Below, piece after piece: positions 1-6,021 of a stretch of 6,021 nt of DNA. Below the pieces are notes generated by a model. It made no database searches and was not told the DNA's origin. It was given only the letters and a program-made list of their open reading frames with translations. Within the stretch, counting starts at the first letter, position 1. The number at the start of each line of letters is the position of its first letter. Made by a program: the position numbers and the translations under genes. The DNA comes from Lachnospiraceae bacterium (lineage in GTDB: Bacteria; Bacillota_A; Clostridia; Lachnospirales; Lachnospiraceae). Location: contig JAFYAD010000278.1 of NCBI GenBank assembly GCA_017540915.1, forward strand, positions 1 to 6,021, given 5' to 3'.

Positions 1-2940
1 CCTCAGGATGTTGTTTTCACCAGCGACAGCGGCGATCTGAATGTGACATACGGTGTTGACAACAGCCAGGGCACGGACCTGTACTATGCAAGGTTCCGGG
101 CATCAACGGCGGTGGTTGTCACTGCCGAGGGTGAGGACAATATTGTCGGCAGCCTGAAAGGCCTGCGTCTTTCCGATATCAACGATCCTAACGACGCGGA
201 AAGATACAAGCTGGACACCGTGGCAAAGGAGCTGGGATATATCCTTGAGGGGCACCACAGGGCGGTTAATGATGCTGAATGTACAGCCGATATTTTCCTG
301 AAGCTTTCGGACAAGGCTAAAGGCAAAGGTGTGAACACTCTTGCCGAACTTAACGAAAAGGGTAAGATCGATGAGGAGACCGTAAAAAAGCTCCATCCCT
401 ATCACGCCATAATACTGGCCAAAAACGATCTGGGAAGGATCAATCTTTACAGACTTGTGTCCATTTCACATACAAAATATTTTTCAAAGCATCCCCGCAT
501 CCCGAAGAGCGAACTCTTAAAGCACAGGGAAGGATTGCTGTTGGGAAGTGCCTGCGAAGCAGGGGAGCTGTATCAGGCTATTCTGGAGGGAAAGAGCGAC
601 CGTGATATATATGATATCGCGTCATTCTATGATTACCTTGAGATACAGCCAAACGGCAACAATGCTTTTATGCTGAGATCGGACAAATATGGTATTGAGT
701 CTGAAGAGGACTTAAATGACATTAACAGGAAGATCTTAAGTCTCGCCGATGAACAGGGAAAACTGTGCGTTGCCACCTGTGACGTGCATTTCCTGAATCC
801 GGAGGATGCTATATACAGGAGTATAATCCAGGCAGGAAAAGGCTTTGATGATGCGGACAACCAGGCTCCGCTGTATCTGCACACCACTGAGGAGATGTTA
901 AAGGAATTTGAATATCTCGGTCTTGAGAGAGCACAGGAGGTGGTGATCACAAATTCATGCAGGATAGCAGATATGTGTGAATATATCTCCCCTGTGAGAC
1001 CGGATAAGGCTCCGCCTGTCATTGAGAATTCTGACGAGACACTGAGAAAGATATGTTATGATAAAGCACATGCAATCTACGGACCGGAACTTCCGGAGAT
1101 AGTGGAAAAGCGTCTTGAGAAAGAGCTGACATCCATCATCGGAAACGGTTATGCGGTTATGTATATCATAGCCCAGAAGCTTGTATGGAAATCCGTTGAG
1201 GACGGCTACCTGGTAGGAAGCCGCGGTTCGGTAGGTTCCAGCTTTGTGGCTACCATGAGCGGTATAACGGAGGTTAACCCCTTAAGCGCTCACTATTACT
1301 GTAAAAAATGTCATTATTACGATTTTGATTCACCTGAAGTCAGAAAATATGCGGGAAGATCGGGCTGTGATATGCCTGACAAGATGTGCCCCAACTGCGG
1401 TGAAAAGCTGGTAAAAGAAGGCTTTGACATACCCTTTGAGACCTTCCTGGGCTTTAAGGGTGATAAGGAGCCTGATATCGATCTGAACTTCTCCGGAGAT
1501 TATCAGTCGAAGGCTCATAAATACACGGAAGTTATCTTCGGAGCGGGACAGACCCTGCGCGCAGGTACCATATCGGGTGTTGCGGAGAAGACTGCCTACG
1601 GCTATGTAAAAAAATACTTTGAGGAGAGAGGCATACAGAAGAGAAGCTGTGAGGTAGACAGGCTCGTACCATATTGCTCCGGAGTTAAGACCACCACAGG
1701 CCAGCACCCCGGCGGTATCGTAGTATTGCCCGTGGGTGAGGAGATCAACACCTTCACCCCGGTTCAGAAGCCGGCCAATGATATGACCACCGATACCATC
1801 ACCACACATTTTGACTATCATGCCATAGATCACAACCTTTTGAAGCTCGATATCTTAGGACACGATGATCCTACCATGATCAGAAAGCTTGAGGATCTGA
1901 CCGGCATTGATGCCACAAAGATACCTCTGGATGATCCCAAGGTTATGAGTCTTTTCCAGGGAACGGAAGTTTTGGGGATAAAGCCTGAGGACATTGACGG
2001 CACCCCCTTGGGAACCCTGGGTATCCCCGAGTTTGGTACCGATTTTGCCATGAACATGGTGGTGGAGGCAGCTCCTAAGGAATTTACAGACCTTGTATGT
2101 ATATCAGGTCTTTCACACGGTACGGATGTATGGCTTGGAAATGCTCAGGATCTCATCCGCGCAGGCACAGCCACTATTTCTACCTGTATCTCCACCAGAG
2201 ACGATATCATGACCTTCCTGATCAATAAAGGTCTTGATCCCGCTCTGTCATTTAACATCATGGAGAAAGTCAGAAAGGGCGTTGTGGCCAAGGGCAAATG
2301 TGAACAGTGGCCGGAGTGGGAGCAGGAGATGTTAGCCCATGATGTGCCCCAGTGGTACTGCGACTCCTGCAAGAAGATCAAGTACATGTTCCCTAAGGCT
2401 CATGCCGTTGCTTATGTCATGATGGCATGGCGTATAGGCTATTGCAAGATCTATCATCCCTTGGCTTACTATGCTGCATTTTTCTCCATAAGATCCAAGG
2501 GCTTCAACTATCAGATGATGTGCCGCGGAAGATCGGTTCTGAGAGGATATATGCAGGAATATAAAGCCCGCATGGATGACAAGGATAAAAAGAACGCTCT
2601 GTCCGCGGCAGAACAGGATTCGTACAAGGATATGCGCCTCGTGGACGAGATGTATGCAAGAGGCTTTGAGTTTGTACCGATAGATATCTATAAAGCCGAT
2701 GCAAGATATTTCCAGATCATAGACGGAAAGCTCATGGCAAGCTTCAACTCCATAGAAGGCATGGGAGATCAGGCTGCCGAAAACCTTGCCATCGCAGCAA
2801 AACAGGGGAAATTCATGTCCCTTGAGGATATCAAGAACAGAGGCAAGGTTCCTCAGAAGGTTATCGACTCCATGGTGGAGATGGGTATCCTGGAGGGATT
2901 GCCTCAGACAAATCAATATTCACTGTTTGATTTTATGTGA
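1..2940 (+). CDS. polC: DNA polymerase III alpha subunit, Gram-positive PolC type (5' truncated)
   Basis: PolC is the replicative polymerase of Firmicutes and carries its own DEDDh 3'-5' proofreading exonuclease. The reading frame is open from base 1, so the true start lies upstream; 979 residues are visible of the roughly 1,450 usual for the family. In order I see: the end of the exonuclease domain with Exo III (HHRAVNDAE, bases 253-279, the H-x4-D pattern); the second part of the split PHP domain (GSACEAGE, CDVHFLNPED); YLVGSRGSVGSS; a zinc-ribbon-like Cys set (CKKC at 1300-1311, CPNC at 1387-1398); the palm PDIDLNFSG with catalytic Asp codons at 1474 and 1480; KLDILGHDD with the probable third Asp at 1849; SGLSHGTDVWLGNAQ; KKIKYMFPKAHA; and a C-terminal clamp-binding motif QYSLF (2914-2928) just before the TGA. 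Family assignment is secure. The first 60 or so visible residues do not resemble the usual exonuclease sequence (see findings). Confidence 0.97.
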   Translation, partial: PQDVVFTSDSGDLNVTYGVDNSQGTDLYYARFRASTAVVVTAEGEDNIVGSLKGLRLSDINDPNDAERYKLDTVAKELGYILEGHHRAVNDAECTADIFLKLSDKAKGKGVNTLAELNEKGKIDEETVKKLHPYHAIILAKNDLGRINLYRLVSISHTKYFSKHPRIPKSELLKHREGLLLGSACEAGELYQAILEGKSDRDIYDIASFYDYLEIQPNGNNAFMLRSDKYGIESEEDLNDINRKILSLADEQGKLCVATCDVHFLNPEDAIYRSIIQAGKGFDDADNQAPLYLHTTEEMLKEFEYLGLERAQEVVITNSCRIADMCEYISPVRPDKAPPVIENSDETLRKICYDKAHAIYGPELPEIVEKRLEKELTSIIGNGYAVMYIIAQKLVWKSVEDGYLVGSRGSVGSSFVATMSGITEVNPLSAHYYCKKCHYYDFDSPEVRKYAGRSGCDMPDKMCPNCGEKLVKEGFDIPFETFLGFKGDKEPDIDLNFSGDYQSKAHKYTEVIFGAGQTLRAGTISGVAEKTAYGYVKKYFEERGIQKRSCEVDRLVPYCSGVKTTTGQHPGGIVVLPVGEEINTFTPVQKPANDMTTDTITTHFDYHAIDHNLLKLDILGHDDPTMIRKLEDLTGIDATKIPLDDPKVMSLFQGTEVLGIKPEDIDGTPLGTLGIPEFGTDFAMNMVVEAAPKEFTDLVCISGLSHGTDVWLGNAQDLIRAGTATISTCISTRDDIMTFLINKGLDPALSFNIMEKVRKGVVAKGKCEQWPEWEQEMLAHDVPQWYCDSCKKIKYMFPKAHAVAYVMMAWRIGYCKIYHPLAYYAAFFSIRSKGFNYQMMCRGRSVLRGYMQEYKARMDDKDKKNALSAAEQDSYKDMRLVDEMYARGFEFVPIDIYKADARYFQIIDGKLMASFNSIEGMGDQAAENLAIAAKQGKFMSLEDIKNRGKVPQKVIDSMVEMGILEGLPQTNQYSLFDFM

Positions 2941-2948
2941 TTTTATGA
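2929..2948 (+). repeat. 10-bp tandem duplication across the polC stop codon
   Basis: Two adjacent 10-base units, GATTTTATGT (2929-2938) and GATTTTATGA (2939-2948), differ only in the last base. The first encodes the end of PolC (DFM) and supplies the T of its TGA stop (2938-2940). The second contains the first ATG (2945) of the possible small gene that follows. Because 10 is not a multiple of 3, the unit also sets the frame difference between the two reading frames. Confidence 0.75.
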
Positions 2949-3127
2949 TGATTAAGAAATTTTTTTACAGGATCCTGTATGATCTTCTCAGACCGAGAAA
3001 TCGTGTTACAAATGCGGATCCACCCAAAGACTATATGTATTACAACAATACAGTGACAGAAAATGTCACAGGAGAGTTTTACAAGCTTGAAACGGAATCT
3101 TCGGATGATTCGGATGAGGATTCTTAA
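2945..3127 (+). CDS. Possible small protein of 60 residues, unknown function
   Basis: I do not recognise this protein. The frame runs from ATG 2945 (or the adjacent ATG 2948) to TAA at 3125-3127. It starts four bases after the polC stop and ends 30 bases before the next gene. The N-terminus is basic and hydrophobic (MIKKFFYRILYDLLRPRNR) and could form an amphipathic helix. The middle is polar and rich in Asn, Thr and Tyr, and the tail is strongly acidic (SSDDSDEDS). There is no signal peptide cleavage pattern or clear transmembrane segment. No Shine-Dalgarno sequence precedes either ATG, so translation would have to depend on coupling to polC termination. The frame is also open further upstream inside polC, but that part is a shadow of polC. 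In its favour, it fills an otherwise empty 217-base gap between co-directional genes. It could equally be non-coding spacer. Confidence 0.42.
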   Translation: MMIKKFFYRILYDLLRPRNRVTNADPPKDYMYYNNTVTENVTGEFYKLETESSDDSDEDS

Positions 3128-3145
3128 TTGCTTTAACAACATACC

Positions 3146-3151
3146 GGAGGG
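3146..3151 (+). promoter_or_regulatory. Strong ribosome binding site of the Ppx/GppA-HD gene
   Basis: GGAGGG lies six bases before the ATG at 3158, which is good Shine-Dalgarno complementarity and spacing. It fixes the start. A second ATG at 3154 is in another frame and too close to be used. Confidence 0.85.
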
Positions 3152-3157
3152 AAATGT

Positions 3158-4672
3158 ATGATCACATTTGGCGGTATCTATATCGGAACTTACGAGATAT
3201 CTCTGAAGATCGTAGAGATGACCAGGGGTAAGGGCATCAAAGTCATAGATTATATCAAAAGTCACGTGGAGTTAGGTGAGGACGCCTTAGACGACGGCAT
3301 CATTGATAATGACACCATAGACGGCATCTGCGTAAGGCTCAATGAATATAAGAAGATCATAAAAAGCTACAAATGCAATGATTTTGTGGCTTACGGAGGC
3401 ACTACCCTGTACAGGGCCAAAAACTGTATCTTCGTACTGGATAAGATAAAAAAGACTACGGGGATCAATGTGGAGCTTCTGTCCAACACCGAACACAGAA
3501 TGTTAACCTACCGCTGTGTTACCGCAGATGATGCTTTTGCTAAGATGATCGCCAAAAATACTGCCATCGTGCATGTCGGAGGCGCAGATCTTCAGATAAC
3601 CCTGTTTGACAACGGAAAGCTTTTGACAACGGAACACCTTACCACAGGCTCCATAAAGCTCTACGAGTCTGTCAAAAATCTGCCGGGATCCAGAGAGATC
3701 AAGCACGGCGTCATGATGGAGCTCATAGACAAAGAGCTGTCTGTATTCATGGCAAGATGCAGGATAGAGAGCGTGAGCAACATCATCCTGATGGGTGATT
3801 TCTCCGTGGAAGCCACCAAGAAGAGCAAGGATATCGACGGCACCATAAATGCAGAGAAATTTATCCGTTTTCTGGACAAGATCAGAGAGAATATGAACGA
3901 CAATATTGCAGAGCTCATAGGTGTTTCCGATGATTACGAATACCTTGTGCTGCCAAGCCTTGTAATCTACAGGCGAGTGGTGGAGATGCTGGGAGCCAAA
4001 AAGATACTGGTGCCGGGCATAGATATTTCCGACGGTATAGCTTATGATTATGCCATAAAAAAGAACATCTTAAAACCTGTACACGACCTTGAGAAAGATG
4101 TTATCTCTGCCGCAAGGTATATGGCGGACAAGTATTCAAGCTATTCACCGCACATAGAGACCCTGATGGAAAATGCCACTCTGATCTTCAAGGGCACAAA
4201 GTCCATTCATGACATGGGTAAAAGAGAGCTTTTGCTGTTGAGATGCGCGGCTCTCCTGCATGATTGCGGAAAATATGTTTCTCTGAGAAATGCTGCTGAT
4301 AACGCCTACCGCATCATCATGAGTTCCGAGATCATGGGACTTAGCCATACAGAAAGACTCATAGTGGCCAATATTGTAAAATACAACACTCATAAGCTGG
4401 TTGATTACAACAGCTTTGAAGATGACCTTAGTCTTGAGGAATACCTGGTGGTGGCAAAATGCGCCGGTATCATACGTATTTCCAATGCCCTTGACCGCAG
4501 CCACAAGCAGAAATTCGAGAAGATCACAGTGGCTTTGCAGGACGGGGAGATGGTGATCACTGTTCATTCCAAGGACGACCTGCTGCTGGAGCGCAGTATC
4601 TTTGAATACAGGTCGGACACCTTCGCTCAGGTTTTCTCCATAAAGCCTGTGATCAAAGTCAAAAAGGTATGA
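3158..4672 (+). CDS. Ppx/GppA-family protein with C-terminal HD domain; active-site loops degenerate
   Basis: This 504-residue protein has the layout of the long exopolyphosphatase/guanosine pentaphosphatase family: two actin-like ATPase-fold lobes (about 1-300) and an HD-type helical domain (about 305-460). Typical members remove terminal phosphate from polyphosphate or convert pppGpp to ppGpp in the cytoplasm. Recognisable segments are the first loop YIGTYEISLKI (8-18), AYGGTTLYRAKN (78-89), LLSNTEHRML (107-116), the second loop HVGGADLQITLF (139-150), LPSLVIYRRVVEMLGAKKILVPGIDISDGIA (265-295 region) and the HD motif LLHDCGKYVS (366-375) followed by LSHTERLIVANIVKYN. The family usually has Asp at positions 8 and 139 and a GGGS-type second loop. 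Here they are Tyr, His and GGAD, so catalysis by the usual mechanism is doubtful although the fold and HD motif look intact. The gene sits directly upstream of ppk1, which supports a link with polyphosphate. Fold assignment is confident; exopolyphosphatase activity is not. Confidence 0.88.
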   Translation: MITFGGIYIGTYEISLKIVEMTRGKGIKVIDYIKSHVELGEDALDDGIIDNDTIDGICVRLNEYKKIIKSYKCNDFVAYGGTTLYRAKNCIFVLDKIKKTTGINVELLSNTEHRMLTYRCVTADDAFAKMIAKNTAIVHVGGADLQITLFDNGKLLTTEHLTTGSIKLYESVKNLPGSREIKHGVMMELIDKELSVFMARCRIESVSNIILMGDFSVEATKKSKDIDGTINAEKFIRFLDKIRENMNDNIAELIGVSDDYEYLVLPSLVIYRRVVEMLGAKKILVPGIDISDGIAYDYAIKKNILKPVHDLEKDVISAARYMADKYSSYSPHIETLMENATLIFKGTKSIHDMGKRELLLLRCAALLHDCGKYVSLRNAADNAYRIIMSSEIMGLSHTERLIVANIVKYNTHKLVDYNSFEDDLSLEEYLVVAKCAGIIRISNALDRSHKQKFEKITVALQDGEMVITVHSKDDLLLERSIFEYRSDTFAQVFSIKPVIKVKKV

Positions 4673-4703
4673 TAATGAAGGGCATATAGTAATTAGGATG
4701 TTA

Positions 4704-4750
4704 TTATTCACAGTCACTCTATCTGAATACCTGATATTGGCTGTGAATAG
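4704..4750 (+). promoter_or_regulatory. Long inverted repeat in the leader of ppk1
   Basis: TATTCACAG (4705-4713) and CTGTGAATA (4741-4749) are a perfect 9-bp inverted repeat. The stem can extend inward through T4714-G4740, C4715-G4739 and A4716-T4738, and outward by T4704-G4750, giving about 13 pairs around a 21-base loop. Three more pairs (4721-4723 with 4733-4735) can form inside the loop. No run of T follows on either strand, so it does not look like an intrinsic terminator. It could be an RNA structure in the ppk1 leader, an mRNA-stabilising or processing hairpin at the end of the upstream gene, or a dyad bound by a regulator. The pairing is seen directly; the role is inferred. Confidence 0.45.
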
Positions 4751-4770
4751 AAACATTATGATCAACATTT

Positions 4771-4777
4771 GGGGAGG
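4771..4777 (+). promoter_or_regulatory. Ribosome binding site of ppk1
   Basis: GGGGAGG lies eight bases before the ATG at 4786. It is a strong Shine-Dalgarno sequence and decides the start of ppk1. Confidence 0.85.
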
Positions 4778-4785
4778 ACATTAAC

Positions 4786-6021
4786 ATGTCTATCGATCTT
4801 TCTGATCCAAAATATTATGAAAACAGGGAATTGAGCTGGATAAAATTTAACCGCAGGGTCTTAAATGAAGCTGTGGATAAGAATGTTCCACTGCTGGAGA
4901 AGCTTAAATTTACTGCCATAACATCATCTAATCTTGATGAGTTTTTTATGGTGAGGGTTGCTTCACTCAAGGATATGCAGCATGCGGGAGTTAAAAAGAC
5001 AGATATTGCCGGAATGACTCCGGCCGGACAGCTGGCTGCAGTTGAAGCTGCGGTACGTGAGATGGTGGACATCCAGTATTCAAATTTCAACAGATCCGTC
5101 ATACCCATGTTAAAGAAAAATAATATCATTATTCACGGCGGTTATGAAGAGCTCACAGCAGAACAAAAAGAAGCGGCCGATGCATATTTTGATGAGTTTG
5201 TGTTCCCTGTGCTGACACCAATGGCGGTGGATGCAAGCCGCCCCTTCCCGCTGATCAGAAACAGGACATTAAACATTGCTGCCATGGTCAAAAAGAACAA
5301 GCAGAGCAGCTTCGCCACAGTTCAGGTTCCAAGCGGTCTTCCCCGTGCGGTAAAGCTTATCTCGAGTGAGGGATGTTTTGAGTATATTCTGCTGGAAGAC
5401 CTTATCATACATCATATGGACAGGCTTTTCCTGGGGCATGAGATATTGACAGTTTGTCCGTACCGTATCATGAGAGACGCGGATTTTGAGCTGGATGAGG
5501 AAGAGGCAGCGGATCTTTTGCAGGAAATAGAAAAAAAGCTTAAAAAGAGACAGTGGGGCGAGGTCATAAGGCTTGAAGTGAGGGATGATATCGACAAATC
5601 CCTGCTGAAATATCTGAAAAAGGAGCTTAATATCACCGATGATGAGATATTCAGGCTGAACGGACCGTTAGATCTTACATTTCTGATGAAGCTGTACAGT
5701 CTTGAAGGAAAAGACGACCTGAGATATCCTCCGCATACGCCTGCTGCCGTTCCGGAATTCAAAGAGGATGAGACCATATTTGACAGCATAAAACGAAACG
5801 ACATATTCGTACATCACCCTTACCAGAGTTTTGATCCGGTGGTGCGCTTTATAAGGGATGCCTCGGCGGATCCCGATGTTCTGGCCATAAAACAGACTCT
5901 TTATCGTGTCAGCGGAAATTCACCCATCATAGCGGCCTTAGCCCATGCTGCGGAGTCGGGTAAGCAGGTGACGGTTCTGGTGGAGTTGAAAGCCAGGTTT
6001 GACGAGGAGAATAACATCGTC
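4786..6021 (+). CDS. ppk1: Polyphosphate kinase PPK1 (3' truncated)
   Basis: PPK1 reversibly transfers the terminal phosphate of ATP to a growing inorganic polyphosphate chain. The first 412 residues are visible of roughly 700 usual; the frame is open to the last base. The N-terminal domain shows ENRELSWIKFNRRVLNEA (12-29) and the signature SSNLDEFFMVRVASL, with the probable ATP-binding Asn at residue 49 (codon 4930). The middle helical domain has FPVLTPMAVDASRPFP. The first catalytic C-terminal domain begins near HHPYQSFDPVVRFI (from residue 343) and includes TLYRVSG, with Arg 374 matching the metal/phosphate-binding Arg of the E. coli enzyme, then VELKARFDEENNIV at the window edge. The phosphohistidine region lies beyond the window, so activity cannot be judged fully. 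It follows the Ppx-like gene by 113 bases on the same strand, with no clear terminator between, so the two are probably co-expressed. The start is set by the strong ribosome binding site. Confidence 0.97.
   Translation, partial: MSIDLSDPKYYENRELSWIKFNRRVLNEAVDKNVPLLEKLKFTAITSSNLDEFFMVRVASLKDMQHAGVKKTDIAGMTPAGQLAAVEAAVREMVDIQYSNFNRSVIPMLKKNNIIIHGGYEELTAEQKEAADAYFDEFVFPVLTPMAVDASRPFPLIRNRTLNIAAMVKKNKQSSFATVQVPSGLPRAVKLISSEGCFEYILLEDLIIHHMDRLFLGHEILTVCPYRIMRDADFELDEEEAADLLQEIEKKLKKRQWGEVIRLEVRDDIDKSLLKYLKKELNITDDEIFRLNGPLDLTFLMKLYSLEGKDDLRYPPHTPAAVPEFKEDETIFDSIKRNDIFVHHPYQSFDPVVRFIRDASADPDVLAIKQTLYRVSGNSPIIAALAHAAESGKQVTVLVELKARFDEENNIV

Noticed and set aside
1300..1398. Cysteine cluster within polC as a possible inserted zinc-finger domain
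   Set aside because: A CxxC ... CPxC set just before PDIDLNFSG is a normal part of PolC, so it is not an insertion.
2332..2916. Open 194-codon frame on the minus strand
   Set aside because: It is antisense to highly conserved PolC C-terminal sequence, has no motif and is best read as a shadow.
2966..2979. 14-bp perfect palindrome TACAGGATCCTGTA
   Set aside because: It has no loop and no following T run, so it is not a terminator. A 14-bp palindrome is not very unlikely by chance in 6 kb, and it lies inside the possible small gene.
3087..3124. Short GAT/TCG-rich repeat encoding the acidic Ser/Asp tail
   Set aside because: It is only two imperfect 9-base units of low complexity, too short to call a repeat element.
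4657..4762. Promoter-like -10 hexamers before ppk1 (GATAAT at 4671, TATAGT at 4685, TATGAT at 4757)
   Set aside because: None has a reasonable TTGACA-like -35 at 16-18 bases. In an AT-rich gap such hexamers are expected by chance, so no promoter is annotated.
4145..4768. Open 207-codon frame on the minus strand
   Set aside because: It lies almost entirely antisense to the HD domain of the Ppx-like gene and has no recognisable motif. The plus-strand protein explains the sequence.

Overview
The window looks like chromosomal DNA from a low-to-moderate GC Gram-positive bacterium. The main evidence is a PolC-type replicative DNA polymerase, which is characteristic of Firmicutes. Several PolC stretches, and a Ppx/GppA-HD protein next to polyphosphate kinase, resemble what I remember from Clostridia, most likely Lachnospiraceae. 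That family placement is from memory, not from a search. All genes lie on the + strand, and no mobile element, CRISPR array, tRNA or rRNA is visible.

Layout: bases 1-2940 hold the C-terminal 979 codons of polC, whose 5' end is outside the window. A 10-bp tandem duplication covers the polC stop and leads straight into a possible 60-codon small gene (2945-3127). A strong ribosome binding site then precedes a 504-residue Ppx/GppA-fold protein with a C-terminal HD domain (3158-4672). A 113-bp gap containing a long inverted repeat separates it from ppk1 (4786 to the window edge), which is cut before its catalytic histidines.

The second half is a polyphosphate pair. PPK1 makes polyphosphate from ATP, and Ppx-family proteins normally degrade it. 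The whole row could be one transcript, because no convincing U-tract terminator is seen between the genes.

Three points stand out. First, the Ppx-like protein lacks several acidic residues expected at its nucleotide/phosphate loops, so it may be a non-canonical or inactive family member. Second, the start of the visible PolC fragment, where Exo II of the proofreading domain should lie, does not read like that domain and may be an insertion. Third, removing one unit of the tandem duplication at the polC stop would fuse polC in frame to the small gene. I found no clearly new multi-gene system.
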